From Bacteroidota bacterium (GTDB lineage: Bacteria; Bacteroidota; Ignavibacteria; OLB7): DNA of 64,000 nt. The notes beneath the pieces are model-generated. The model was not told where the DNA came from. It was given only the letters and a program-made list of their open reading frames with translations, and searched no databases. A program made the position numbers and the translations under genes. The DNA is taken from the NCBI GenBank assembly GCA_018266795.1, contig JAFDZV010000018.1, forward strand, positions 96,826-160,825. Direction: 5' to 3'. Each line of letters starts with the position of its first letter. Within the stretch, counting starts at the first letter, position 1. Below are positions 16,541 through 25,335 of the stretch, in pieces.

Positions 16541-17316
16541 GTATCTCCGACGCGCTCCGTATTGGAGCAACCGAACTGAAGGAGGCATACAACCGCAACA
16601 TGGCGATTGCCTTTGGTGTCTCCATTGCGTTCCATGGCATCCTGATTGGCCTGTACGCTCTCTTCGTCAGCATCGGCCGTGCCGATTCGCAGAAGACCGC
16701 ACCGGTCAACAAGATCAACCTGACGAACCTTGCGCCGCCTCCGGCGCAGGATAACGCGCCCCCCCCGCCGCCGCCGCCGATGGTTCCGCCGCAGTTGCAG
16801 ACCGGCGGTAATGGCGGTGTTGCGGCCCGCGCGGGCACGCCGGTGGCCGTTCCGGATGCGTTGATCGATCCGCAGATGAAGGACTTCGCCAAGATGACGG
16901 AGGTGTCCGTTGCAACCCCGCAGGGTGGCGATGGAACCGGCTTCAACACACCGGATGGCATTACCAACGTGAAGGTGGATGGCCCGGTGTCGGTGAAGGA
17001 AACCGAGCATGTTCCGGATCCGGATGAGTTCGTTGCCGTGGAGGAGGATCCGAAGTGGGATGCCGCCGATCTTCAGCGCCGTGTGAAGTATCCCGAGATC
17101 GCTCGCAAGAACGGTATCGAGGGAACGGTGGTTGTTCGCGCCCTGGTCGGCAAGGATGGGCGTGTGATGAAGACGATGGTTGACCGCAGCGACAACAAGG
17201 CGTTGGAGGAGGCGGCCGTGGATGCCGTGACGAAGACGCCGTTCACACCGGCAATTCAGAACAAGCAGCCGGTGACCGTGTGGGTACAGATCCCCGTCAT
17301 CTTCAAGCTCAGTTGA
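16537..17316 (+). CDS. tonB: TonB energy transducer (first copy)
   Basis: 259 residues: one N-terminal TM helix (about 24-44, AIAFGVSIAFHGILIGLYAL), a proline-rich segment (PPPAQDNAPPPPPPPMVPPQ, about 68-87) that would extend through the periplasm, and a C-terminal TonB domain (about 175-259) with KYPEIARKNGIEGTVVVRALV and FTPAIQNKQPVTVWV. Couples the ExbB/ExbD proton channel to TonB-dependent outer membrane receptors, none of which lies in the window. Translation coupled to the upstream exbD. Confidence 0.92.
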   Translation: MSISDALRIGATELKEAYNRNMAIAFGVSIAFHGILIGLYALFVSIGRADSQKTAPVNKINLTNLAPPPAQDNAPPPPPPPMVPPQLQTGGNGGVAARAGTPVAVPDALIDPQMKDFAKMTEVSVATPQGGDGTGFNTPDGITNVKVDGPVSVKETEHVPDPDEFVAVEEDPKWDAADLQRRVKYPEIARKNGIEGTVVVRALVGKDGRVMKTMVDRSDNKALEEAAVDAVTKTPFTPAIQNKQPVTVWVQIPVIFKLS

Positions 17317-17372
17317 TTGCCTGCGGCCGCTGAGCCGCTGGATGTGCAACCGGGATGCGCGACGCATTGCAG

Positions 17373-17404
17373 TGCGCCCTCCTGCCGAACAGGGGGAGGG
17401 CGCA
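17373..17404 (+). other. Intra-operon hairpin between the two exbD-tonB cassettes
   Basis: TGCGCCCTCC (17373-17382) pairs with GGAGGGCGCA (17395-17404): 10 bp, 12-nt loop, no T-tract. It lies in the 218-bp spacer between tonB and the third exbD, which also contains two copies of GAACGCCGGAGC (17449-17460 and 17463-17474). It could attenuate expression of the second cassette. Confidence 0.5.
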
Positions 17405-17534
17405 ACTGCCGACACGAGGGCGAGGCGAAGGCGGAAACGCAGAGGGCGGAACGCCGGAGCGTGAACGCCGGAGCGGGGCGGGCCAAGGCGGAGAGCGCCG
17501 AAGCGAAACACCATGACAACCTGGAGGACTCCCG

Positions 17535-18059
17535 ATGTATGCTTCAGAAATGCAGGCAGGGAATCGCCATGCCCTTTCGCGACGGCGGATGCCGGGGCGT
17601 GTACGCCCGGGATTTCATCTGGACATGACGCCGCTGGTGGACGTTGCCTTTCTCCTTCTCACGTTCTTCATGTTCGCAACAACGATGGCGCAGCCGCAGA
17701 TCATGGAGATCTGCCTGCCGAAAGGTGTCGCCGTTCCGGATGAGCCGGTGCGGCTGGCGCTCTATCTGCGGGACGACGGAGCTCTCTTTCTCGCCCAGGG
17801 GCGCTCCTGGCCTCCGCGCCGCCTGGATGCGAGAGAGGCCGCCACGACCATTGAGAGGATGGCTTCGCCGGGTCGTGCAACGGCAGTGACGCTACGGATT
17901 GCCGCAACTGCCAGCTATCAGCGGCTGGTGGGGCTGCTTGATGAACTGCGCGAACATGCAGGCGCAGCAGGCCCCGGCACTGCGCCGACGCGTGCGGATG
18001 CCGCGTACGAGATCGAACAGATGAACGGCGAAGAACGAAAGGAGGTGGATGCACTATGA
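17535..18059 (+). CDS. exbD: ExbD/TolR biopolymer transport protein (third copy)
   Basis: 174 residues. An arginine-rich N-terminal tail is followed by the same Asp-containing TM helix as the second ExbD (LDMTPLVDVAFLLLTFF). The periplasmic part is divergent and shorter in secondary-structure elements (about 62-174). The last bases overlap the next tonB start (ATGA, 18056-18059), reproducing the exbD-tonB arrangement upstream, so the pair arose by duplication of an exbD-tonB unit. Confidence 0.88.
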   Translation: MYASEMQAGNRHALSRRRMPGRVRPGFHLDMTPLVDVAFLLLTFFMFATTMAQPQIMEICLPKGVAVPDEPVRLALYLRDDGALFLAQGRSWPPRRLDAREAATTIERMASPGRATAVTLRIAATASYQRLVGLLDELREHAGAAGPGTAPTRADAAYEIEQMNGEERKEVDAL

Positions 18060-18832
18060 CGGCAAACATCGTTTCGCAGTACGGCGCTCGCGAACTCAAC
18101 GGCGAGTACGGCAGCAATCTCGCAAAGGCGTTTCTGGTGTCGATCGGCGTTCACATCGTGGTGATCGGGCTCTACCTGCTCACACGATCGGTTGCCGGAG
18201 TGGGACCCACGGTATTGCCGCCTGTCAAGCCGCCGGTCTGGGTCGTGCCGCAGCAGAAGCCGGCCAAAGCGGCTGCGCCGGCGACATGCGGCGCAGCCAC
18301 GCCGCCGCCCGTTCCGCATCTCGCGTTCGATCAAAGCCGGTATCTGCGGCCGATCGATTCCGTTACCGTGGATTCCACACTTCGCAACCACGACCCGCTC
18401 AATGTGAACATCACAGCCGATACGCCGCGCGACAGCGGCGGCGGAAGCGGTGATCCGAACGGCCGCAGGCGTAATCCGATTTCCGATTCCGGAAGCGCCA
18501 GGGTGCACGTGGAACCGGATGACCGTGACACGCCGTCCGAAGCGCCGGTGTTCGATGCAACGGAGCCGAAGTACGACGAGGCGGCGCTTCGCCAGGCCAT
18601 CCTCTATCCTGAGTCGGCGCAGCGCATGGGGATCGAGGGAACGGTGATCGTTCGCGTGCTGATCGATCGGCGTGGCAATGCGGTCAGAACGTTGGTAGAC
18701 CGATCCGCACATCCCGATCTGGACAGGGCCGCTGCCGACGCGGTCCTCAAGGTTGCATACACGCCGGCCATTCAGAACGGCAGGCCGGTTCCCGTCTGGA
18801 TCCAGGTGCCGGTTGTGTTCAGGCTGCATTGA
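18056..18832 (+). CDS. tonB: TonB energy transducer (second copy)
   Basis: 258 residues: N-terminal TM (about 21-43), a proline/alanine-rich linker (shorter poly-Pro than the first TonB), a Gly/Ser/Asp-rich middle (DSGGGSGDPNG), and a C-terminal TonB domain (about 175-258) with LYPESAQRMGIEGTVIVRVL and YTPAIQNGRPVPVWIQVP. It parallels the first copy closely in the C-terminal domain but differs in the linker, suggesting a different receptor set or spacing. Confidence 0.9.
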   Translation: MTANIVSQYGARELNGEYGSNLAKAFLVSIGVHIVVIGLYLLTRSVAGVGPTVLPPVKPPVWVVPQQKPAKAAAPATCGAATPPPVPHLAFDQSRYLRPIDSVTVDSTLRNHDPLNVNITADTPRDSGGGSGDPNGRRRNPISDSGSARVHVEPDDRDTPSEAPVFDATEPKYDEAALRQAILYPESAQRMGIEGTVIVRVLIDRRGNAVRTLVDRSAHPDLDRAAADAVLKVAYTPAIQNGRPVPVWIQVPVVFRLH

Positions 18833-18925
18833 GATATCTTTCCGGATAACCCGCGTGAGTATTTGCCCCTGCGGCCTTCCGGCCGGCCTGCTGCGGGCGC
18901 TTGCGCCCAACCCTACTCGCAGATC

Positions 18926-19915
18926 ATGATGCGAAGAACACTCGCAGTGTTCGCACTTGGAGCCGTGATGTTGGCCGATACGGCTGCGGGCCTGCGTGCT
19001 CAGGTGCGCACCGAAGCCGGTGGGCACATGCCGGCGTCGCGTCCGGAGCGATGGGCTCCGGTTATTCGCTTCAACCGTTCGGCGGACGATCTGGCTCTCT
19101 TCGCAACCACGATCGGTTATCCCCCGGCGGCGCTTGCCAACGGGCGTCGGGCTGACGTGGTGGTGAAGGTGGATGTGGATACGTCCGGCACATGCAGCGG
19201 CGCGGTGCTGATCAGTGGAGGGCGCGAGTTCGACGACTCCGTGATCGCAGCGCTCGGCAGGGCGGCGTTCGAGCCGGGCCATACGCCATGGGACAGCATC
19301 GTCCCAGCGACGTTCGGCCTGCGGGTTCGTTTTCGCCCGGCCGACACAGGCGCAACTACTCCGGTGACTGTCTTCGAAATGAACCCGGACGATGCGGCGA
19401 TGTGGGCTCGGCAGCAGGGCAGCGCCAGCCTCAAGCATGCGCAATCAACGCCGGCATCGGATGTGGCTGCAGCTCCACGTGCGCCACGGATGCGCAAAGC
19501 CAGAGGGCATGAGACCATAGATGTTGACGTGATGGTGATCAATGTGCCCCGAACTGTTGCCGGGCAGCCATCGGCACGCGATCGCTCAATCGATACGCTC
19601 TATCCCAGCGGCGTCACGATTCCGCCGGGCGGGCCGCAATACGCTTCACCCGATTTCGATCTCGGGGAACTGCGGGCGCGGATGAAGTATCCGGAGTATG
19701 CGAAGCTTCAGGGAGTGGAGGGAATGGTCTACGTCGAGGCGCGTATCGATCGGTCGGGGGCATTGGCGCAGGCGCGGGTTGTGCACAGCGACAATGCCAT
19801 GTTGAACGACGCGGCTCTGGAGGCCGTGCAGGCCACGCGATTCCGGGCAGCTCACCGATATGGCGAGGCCGTGGATGCCTCGGTCATTATTCCCCTCGCC
19901 TTCCGGTTGAAGTAG
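18926..19915 (+). CDS. Secreted protein with two TonB C-terminal domains, no membrane anchor
   Basis: 329 residues from ATG 18926. It begins with a cleavable-looking signal peptide (MMRRTLAVFALGAVMLADTAAGLRAQ) instead of a TonB anchor helix. Two TonB_C-like domains follow: one degenerate (about 50-135, with VVVKVDVDTSGTCSGAVL and AAFEPGHTPW) and one canonical (about 240-329, with MKYPEYAKLQGVEGMVYVEA and ATRFRAAHRYGEAV). No proline-rich spacer. It would be a soluble periplasmic protein that could bind TonB boxes without transmitting force. Follows the second tonB by 93 bp. Confidence 0.8.
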   Translation: MMRRTLAVFALGAVMLADTAAGLRAQVRTEAGGHMPASRPERWAPVIRFNRSADDLALFATTIGYPPAALANGRRADVVVKVDVDTSGTCSGAVLISGGREFDDSVIAALGRAAFEPGHTPWDSIVPATFGLRVRFRPADTGATTPVTVFEMNPDDAAMWARQQGSASLKHAQSTPASDVAAAPRAPRMRKARGHETIDVDVMVINVPRTVAGQPSARDRSIDTLYPSGVTIPPGGPQYASPDFDLGELRARMKYPEYAKLQGVEGMVYVEARIDRSGALAQARVVHSDNAMLNDAALEAVQATRFRAAHRYGEAVDASVIIPLAFRLK

Positions 19916-20028
19916 CGGATGCGGAGGATGCCGAGCGTTGGCTTGCTGCTCCCATCGGCCAACGGCCGCGGAGTCGCGAATCGATCCGTTAACGCGTCAT
20001 TAATGGTAGCACGTACCAGCGGTCTCGC

Positions 20029-20036
20029 TAACTTTG
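20029..20036 (+). promoter_or_regulatory. Candidate Bacteroidota-type -7 element
   Basis: TAACTTTG matches the TAnnTTTG -7 consensus of Bacteroidota sigma-A promoters and lies 34 bp before the ATG of the small membrane protein gene, in a locally AT-rich stretch. No strong -33 TTTG was identified, so this is a suggestion only. Confidence 0.35.
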
Positions 20037-20069
20037 CGACCCGGTTTTTCAACTCAGAAGGATTTCGCA

Positions 20070-20282
20070 ATGCGTCCAGCCATCCTGTTCGGCTACATTA
20101 CCGGAACGATCATGTTCGTTGTCGGCGTGCTGGTGCTGATGGGTGTCTTCGATTCACGTTGGAGCCTGATCGGGAGCGCTGCGTTGATTCGCAATGTCTT
20201 CGGTGTGCTGGCACTGCTGTATGGGATCTACAGGATCGTGATCACCGACACGCATCGTCGTCGCGACGACCGTATGCGATAG
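20070..20282 (+). CDS. Small two-helix membrane protein, unknown
   Basis: 70 residues from ATG 20070 with AAGGA about 8 nt upstream. Two hydrophobic helices (about 4-24, FGYITGTIMFVVGVLVLMGVF, and 36-54, IRNVFGVLALLYGIYRIVI) are separated by a short loop, and the C-terminus is strongly basic (DTHRRRDDRMR), so it is likely cytoplasmic. Bacteroidota Ton clusters often carry a small membrane protein at this position; no function is assigned. Confidence 0.7.
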   Translation: MRPAILFGYITGTIMFVVGVLVLMGVFDSRWSLIGSAALIRNVFGVLALLYGIYRIVITDTHRRRDDRMR

Positions 20283-20347
20283 AGTCCGGCGCCGCTGCAG
20301 GTACGTACGATGCGGTGGCGAAGAGTGCAAGTTGATGGAGTCCTGCC

Positions 20348-21055
20348 ATGGGTTTGGTTCGAATGGGTCCACCGGAAGATTTGATCGTTCGCCTGGCGCG
20401 TGCCCGCGCTATCGGGCACTTCGTGGAGACCGGAACCTATCGAGGGCGTACGGCAGCATGGGCCGCCGAGCATTTTCCCTCCGTCTGGACCATCGAGTTC
20501 TCTCGAGAGCTGTACGATGAAGCCCGCGAGCGCCATCGCGCCCTCGAGAACGTGCGCTTCTGTTTCGGCGATTCGCGGACGGAACTGGAGCGCATCGTGG
20601 GCATGCTGGATGCCCCCGCACTCTTCTGGCTGGACGCCCATTGGAGCGGTGGCGTTACCTACGGCGCGGAGGATCAATGCCCGCTTCTGGAGGAGATCGC
20701 GATCATCAATCGTTCCGCAGCGGAGAGCTATATCCTTGTCGACGATGCGCGGCTGTTCCTTTCGCCTCCGCAGCCTCCCCACAGGATCGAGCAGTGGCCG
20801 GATATCGCGGCCGTGGTGGATGCGCTGCGCGACGGAGGAAGGGAGATGTATATCGTGGTGATCGACGATGTGATCATTGCCGTGCCTGCAGCGGCAAGGG
20901 AAACGGTGGCCGCATACTGCCAGGAAGTAAATGCGAAGGCGTGGGAGGAATACGGTCGGCAGCAGGCGGCGTCGGGCCTGCGCAGAGGCCTGCAGCTGAT
21001 TCGCCGCGACATACGCGGGCGCCTGGGGCGACTGCGGCCCGGGTTGCGGAAATAA
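20348..21055 (+). CDS. SAM-dependent methyltransferase-like protein
   Basis: 235 residues. VETGTYRGRTAAW (about 26-38) and WTIEFSRELYDEA (about 48-60) correspond to motif I and the acidic strand-2 end of a Rossmann methyltransferase fold; FWLDAHWSGGVTYG with DQCPLLEEI (about 97-120) is characteristic of a family often found near glycosyltransferases. Substrate unknown. The C-terminus (about 205-235) is Arg-rich and helical. It is an unexpected member inside a Ton cluster. Confidence 0.65.
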   Translation: MGLVRMGPPEDLIVRLARARAIGHFVETGTYRGRTAAWAAEHFPSVWTIEFSRELYDEARERHRALENVRFCFGDSRTELERIVGMLDAPALFWLDAHWSGGVTYGAEDQCPLLEEIAIINRSAAESYILVDDARLFLSPPQPPHRIEQWPDIAAVVDALRDGGREMYIVVIDDVIIAVPAAARETVAAYCQEVNAKAWEEYGRQQAASGLRRGLQLIRRDIRGRLGRLRPGLRK

Positions 21056-21089
21056 GATCGAACGGCGTTGCTGTGTGATAACCTAACGG

Positions 21090-22058
21090 ATGATTTCCAT
21101 GAACAGATCACTCATGTCATGTTGCCTTTTGCTGGCCGTTGCAGCCGGCATCGTGCTCGCGGGGTGTGAGGCGCCGAAGCCGAACGCGAACACGCCGACG
21201 TCCGGGCGCCTGATAGTGTTCGTGGACGATCTCTACTTCCCTCTGGTGAAGACGATGAGCGACACGTTCATGATCCGCAACCCCAACGCGAAGGTGGAGC
21301 TCCGTTCGATGCCGGCACGAATGGCGGTTCAACAGTTGTTCGATCAGTTCGCCCGGGATACCGCAAGGACGGACACGTCCGCTGCCTACGCGATTGTGAT
21401 CGGCCGGCCGCTGCTTGCCGATGAGCAGGAGGCAATCGCGAGGTCACACATCGAGAGCAAGGAATATCTGATTGCCTACGATGCTCTCGCCGTGGCCGTA
21501 TCGGCATCCTCACCTCTCACGAAGGGAACGCGGGAAGGATTGAAGCGTGCTCTCGGGGAGAAGGCTGCAACTGCCGCGATGCTCGATACCACTGCGGCGC
21601 CCGAGCCGATTCGATTCATTCTTGCCGATCAGAACTCCTCCGCATACTCATTCGTGCTCAAGGAGTTCCTGCGTGCGGACGCGGTGGCTGCACCGGCACG
21701 CTACTACTCCACGGCCGACTCCGTGGTCGGGGCAGTGCGTGCAGGGGAGGGAGTGGGCGTGATCGGATGGTGGGCTGCGCAGCGCGACAGCGCGCACGTT
21801 CGCACACTGGCGCTCGGCTTCATCGATTCGTCCGGAGCGCATCATCCGCCGGCGATAGTGCATCCGACATCGCTCGTAACCGATGCCTACCCGCTGAAGA
21901 TGCCGTTGATGGGATATTCCTTCTCGTCGTACAAGTCGCTGGCCATTGGCTATCTGGCATGGCTTGCCCGCAGTCAGGATGCGCAGTACTTCCTGGCTCA
22001 TCAGGGGCTGCAGCCTGCCAACGTGAAGATCCGGATCGTGATGCCCGAACACGAATAG
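21090..22058 (+). CDS. PstS-like periplasmic binding lipoprotein
   Basis: 322 residues. The signal peptide ends in a lipobox (IVLAGC, Cys at about 25), so it is membrane-anchored in the periplasm. The rest has the PBP type II layout of phosphate-binding PstS proteins: strand GRLIVFVDDLYFPLV, AYAIVIGRPLLADEQ, and YLIAYDALAVAVSASSPLTK. There are no PstA/B/C genes nearby. Its place after ExbBD-TonB and before a TPR gene matches a gene order seen in Bacteroidota, where the function is not established. ATG 21099 is an alternative start. Confidence 0.82.
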   Translation: MISMNRSLMSCCLLLAVAAGIVLAGCEAPKPNANTPTSGRLIVFVDDLYFPLVKTMSDTFMIRNPNAKVELRSMPARMAVQQLFDQFARDTARTDTSAAYAIVIGRPLLADEQEAIARSHIESKEYLIAYDALAVAVSASSPLTKGTREGLKRALGEKAATAAMLDTTAAPEPIRFILADQNSSAYSFVLKEFLRADAVAAPARYYSTADSVVGAVRAGEGVGVIGWWAAQRDSAHVRTLALGFIDSSGAHHPPAIVHPTSLVTDAYPLKMPLMGYSFSSYKSLAIGYLAWLARSQDAQYFLAHQGLQPANVKIRIVMPEHE

Positions 22059-22261
22059 CGTGACACGGCCACTTTACCGGGTGTTACAACAATCGAGTTC
22101 CGGCGCCATGAATCCGAATGGTGCCAACGTTGTCACATTTCGCAAATTGGGCGCTTCGTTGCGCCCGCTCAGGGCAATGATCCCACTTGCCCCACACCAT
22201 GGGATCCAATCGGCGGCAGACGCGGATTGTCAATCAGCATACAGCTTTCTCTCAAACCAGT

Positions 22262-23992
22262 ATGATGCGAACATTCATGAGCCGGACCGTGCACGTTGCG
22301 GTAATCGTTCTGGGATTCGTGCTTGCAGGCACGATTGCGGCCAGCGCCCAGAGCGTGCGCGACAGTGCAAAGACTGCCGCGGCCAACGGCGATTACACAG
22401 GCGCTGCCAGCCTGTACGAGCAGGCACTCAAGGCATCGCCCAAGGACAAGGATGTGCTGGTCGAAGCCGCCGATGTGGATATGGAGCTGGATCGGTTCGC
22501 CGCGGCGCGCGATCTCTACGCGCGTGCCCGCGACGTTGACAGCCGCGATCAGGTTCTGACCCGCAAGTACGTGGAGGCGCTCACCGCGGTCGGCGATCAT
22601 CCGAAGGCCGTTGCCACGATGCTCGCCGCTGTGAAGGACAATGCTTCGATGGAGAACTATCTGGCGCTGGGGCAGGCGCAGCTTGCCGGCGGCAAGGACT
22701 CCATCAGCCGTGCGGAGCTCACCTTCCAGACCGCGAGCCAGAAGTATCCCAACTCCGCGGAGGTTGCGGTTGCGCTCGGCGATCTCTACTTCGCACGCGA
22801 CATCTTCGAGCTTGCGCAGCAGAAGTACGAAGAGGCGATCAAGATCAACCCCAATCTGATCGAGTCGCGGATTCGTCTGGGGCGTGCCTATCGCGAGCAG
22901 GCTCGCCGCGAGGATGACTCGGCGCGCATCAACGATCTGTACAACAAGTCGCTGCTGGAGTTCAATCGTGTGACCGCGCTTGCGCCGCGGCAGCCGCGGC
23001 CATGGCTGGAGCAGGGCGAAATCTTCATGCTCGCGCACCTCTACGAGAAGGCGGGCCGCTCGTTCCAGCAATACGTTGAGCTTCGTCCGGACGATCCGCG
23101 CGGCGACGTGCTGCTTGCCCGTGCGGCGTTCGGCGGCAACTTCTACGTACAGGCCATTCCGCCGCTTGAGCGCATCCTTGCAAAGAACGACTCGGTGTCC
23201 AAGGCATTCGCCGATCATGCCCGCTACATGCTCGGCAAGTCCTACTATGCCAGCAAGGAGTACGTGAAGGCTCGCGAGGCGTATGCACTCGTGTCCGACT
23301 CGCTCTTCAACACCGAGGGCCGCAAGCTCTACATCTCCAGCATCATGCAGTCCGGTGGCGACACCAACAAGGCCGTCGACATGTACCGGAAGCTCGTTGC
23401 CGACAACCCGAAGGATTGCGACATGAGCCTCAGCCTGGGCGGCCTTCTGTACAGCATGAAGCGATACGATGAAGTGATCAGCGTCTTCACGACACGCATG
23501 ACGAACTGTCCCGATGCACCGAAGACCAATCCGTATCTCTACATCGGGTTGGCATACTTCACGCAGAACAAGTACGACCAGACCGTAGAGGCGCTCAACA
23601 ATTCGATTGCGGCGGACAGTACGAATGCCCAGGCCTACTACTGGCTGATGAATGCCTATGCCAAGAAGGAGCAGTATGTGAAGGCCGGGGATCTTGCGCG
23701 CGTGATGGTGGCTCGTGGAATGGACAAGACGAATCCGAAGGAGGTTGCCACCGGCTACTTCTTCGCCGGCGCGGATCGGTTCAAGGCGAAGGACTATCGC
23801 GGTGCGCTCACCGAGTTCGAGAAAGTGATCAAGCTTTCGCCGGAGAACGCACAGGCGTATCTCTACATGGCGTACAGCTATCAGCTCTCCAAGGACAAGG
23901 ACAACGCATGCAGGAGCTACAAGCTTGCGTTGAAGTACGATCCGAAGAACGCCGAGGCATTGAAGAACATGAAGGCGCTGGGGTGCGACTAG
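22262..23992 (+). CDS. Exported tetratricopeptide repeat protein
   Basis: 576 residues from ATG 22262 with a signal peptide (AVIVLGFVLAGTIAASAQ, about 12-29). TPR repeats fill nearly the whole mature protein: NGDYTGAASLYEQALKASPK, ARDIFELAQQKYEEAIKINP, EYVKAREAYALVSDS, KDYRGALTEFEKVIKLSPEN and DKDNACRSYKLALKYDPKN. A periplasmic scaffold, likely part of the same envelope system as the Ton genes and the PstS-like protein. Alternative Met starts at 22265 and 22277 would not change the mature form. Confidence 0.85.
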   Translation: MMRTFMSRTVHVAVIVLGFVLAGTIAASAQSVRDSAKTAAANGDYTGAASLYEQALKASPKDKDVLVEAADVDMELDRFAAARDLYARARDVDSRDQVLTRKYVEALTAVGDHPKAVATMLAAVKDNASMENYLALGQAQLAGGKDSISRAELTFQTASQKYPNSAEVAVALGDLYFARDIFELAQQKYEEAIKINPNLIESRIRLGRAYREQARREDDSARINDLYNKSLLEFNRVTALAPRQPRPWLEQGEIFMLAHLYEKAGRSFQQYVELRPDDPRGDVLLARAAFGGNFYVQAIPPLERILAKNDSVSKAFADHARYMLGKSYYASKEYVKAREAYALVSDSLFNTEGRKLYISSIMQSGGDTNKAVDMYRKLVADNPKDCDMSLSLGGLLYSMKRYDEVISVFTTRMTNCPDAPKTNPYLYIGLAYFTQNKYDQTVEALNNSIAADSTNAQAYYWLMNAYAKKEQYVKAGDLARVMVARGMDKTNPKEVATGYFFAGADRFKAKDYRGALTEFEKVIKLSPENAQAYLYMAYSYQLSKDKDNACRSYKLALKYDPKNAEALKNMKALGCD

Positions 23993-24411
23993 GCAACGTC
24001 CGATAACGCCGGCGGGCAAGGCCGATGTCATTGCCGCGCAACACCCGTACGAAATCGGGATGCATTTTCCGGCGATGACCACGGACGGAGATCGTCGGAC
24101 AAAGCCCGGCACGCGTCGTGCCGCAGGTGAAATGACAATGTTGAGATTGTGCGCATGGGCCAACATCGTGTTCGGCCCATGCGTCATTTAAGGAGCACCG
24201 TTCCGCGGCGTTAAACTCCTGCCCGGACTGCGCGTTCCACCTTCAGTTCCGAACGTCGCCGGGCCGCCCGTTGCGGCATTGCTATCGATTGGAACTTGTG
24301 CCATATTTGCTGGCACGTGGCTGCTTCGAGAGGTGAGGCCCCAGCTTGCTCCAATCGATCCATCGTACGGCTGCTAATCACAACTCTACATTGATACCAG
24401 GGTTACGCCGC
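23993..24411. other. 419-bp intergenic region with a hairpin
   Basis: Between the TPR gene and the first DUF1573 gene. The only structure seen is the hairpin at 24152-24183 with flanking AAATGAC/GTCATTT arms. No open frame with recognisable product. Confidence 0.6.
24152..24183 (+). terminator. Probable terminator hairpin after the TPR gene
   Basis: CGCATGGGCC (24152-24161) with GGCCCATGCG (24174-24183), 12-nt loop, followed by TCATTTAAGG. Outer arms AAATGAC (about 24130-24136) and GTCATTT (from 24183) could extend it with an internal loop. It is 160 bp past the stop and has no real T-run. Confidence 0.5.
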
Positions 24412-25245
24412 ATGAAACACTCGTATGGCAGGGCCGTGCTGGCTCTTGCGTTGCTTCTTTGCGCAGGGGCATCAGTACAGGCTCAATCAAAGCTCGAAAT
24501 TGTTGGAGGGAGCCTTTACGATTGGGGCACCGTGGATCCGGGCAAGCTGAAGGCGAAGGTGGAACTGAAGAACACGGGGAAGGCCAAGATCAACATCACT
24601 GAAGTCCATCCCACGTGCCTCTGTACGATCGCTCCTATCGACAAGAACGTTCTGGCCCCCGGGGAATCCGCACACATCGACATCACGCTGGATGCGCGTG
24701 AACGAACCGGTATCGTGGAGCGCAGCATCAAGATCACCTGGATCGATTCCTCGGTTGCCAACGCCCACCTGGATACCACGTGGCTTCGTCTGAAGGCGAA
24801 TGTCTATCGCGACATTTCCGTAGGTCCGGTGAACTCCATCGTTGTGGGCTCCTCCAAGGTTGGAGAGGAGGTCCGTGCGGTCCCTCTTCGCATCAAGAAC
24901 AACAGCGACAAGCCGATCACCGTGCAGGTCCCGACGATTTCCGCCGGAGCAAACTGCAGGATGCGTTTCGAGCTTGCCGCCCCGAAGGCGCAGAAGCCGG
25001 GCGAGGAACCCTCGTCGATGGCCTTCTCCGCTCCCAAGGAATTAAATGCAGGTGAGGAGTATCAATTGAAGGCCTTCGTGACACCTACTGTAGAAGGCAA
25101 TCTCACCGGTCAGATTTCGATCAAAACGTCGAGCCCGAAGTCGCCGGAGATCCTGCTTGGAGTCTCCGGGCGCGTTGCGGGCGCAGGCAAGCCTGCCGCG
25201 GCGGCAAGTACCCCGGCGCCGAACGGAGCCGCTCCTCGAAAGTGA
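24412..25245 (+). CDS. Exported DUF1573 protein (first copy)
   Basis: 277 residues from ATG 24412 with a signal peptide (VLALALLLCAGASVQAQ). Two Ig-like DUF1573/ASH-type beta-sandwich domains: the first (about 23-120) contains the family motif NTGKAKINITEVHPTCLCT with DARERTG, the second spans about 125-265. An Ala/Pro-rich tail ends the protein. DUF1573 proteins are exported and common in Bacteroidota/Chlorobi; roles are unproven, possibly scaffolds of envelope complexes. Paralogue of the next gene. Confidence 0.85.
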   Translation: MKHSYGRAVLALALLLCAGASVQAQSKLEIVGGSLYDWGTVDPGKLKAKVELKNTGKAKINITEVHPTCLCTIAPIDKNVLAPGESAHIDITLDARERTGIVERSIKITWIDSSVANAHLDTTWLRLKANVYRDISVGPVNSIVVGSSKVGEEVRAVPLRIKNNSDKPITVQVPTISAGANCRMRFELAAPKAQKPGEEPSSMAFSAPKELNAGEEYQLKAFVTPTVEGNLTGQISIKTSSPKSPEILLGVSGRVAGAGKPAAAASTPAPNGAAPRK

Positions 25246-25335
25246 GCCCGCCGGCGGAGCGAACGCGGCATTGAACGAGATATTCCCTTCGTTGTAGAGA
25301 ACATCCATAACACATAACCGAACGAGGCAGGTACC

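Noticed and set aside
17317-17628. Open frame in the spacer before the third exbD
   Set aside because: Ala/Arg/Glu-rich low-complexity translation of a GC-rich spacer containing a hairpin and short direct repeats; no start signal.
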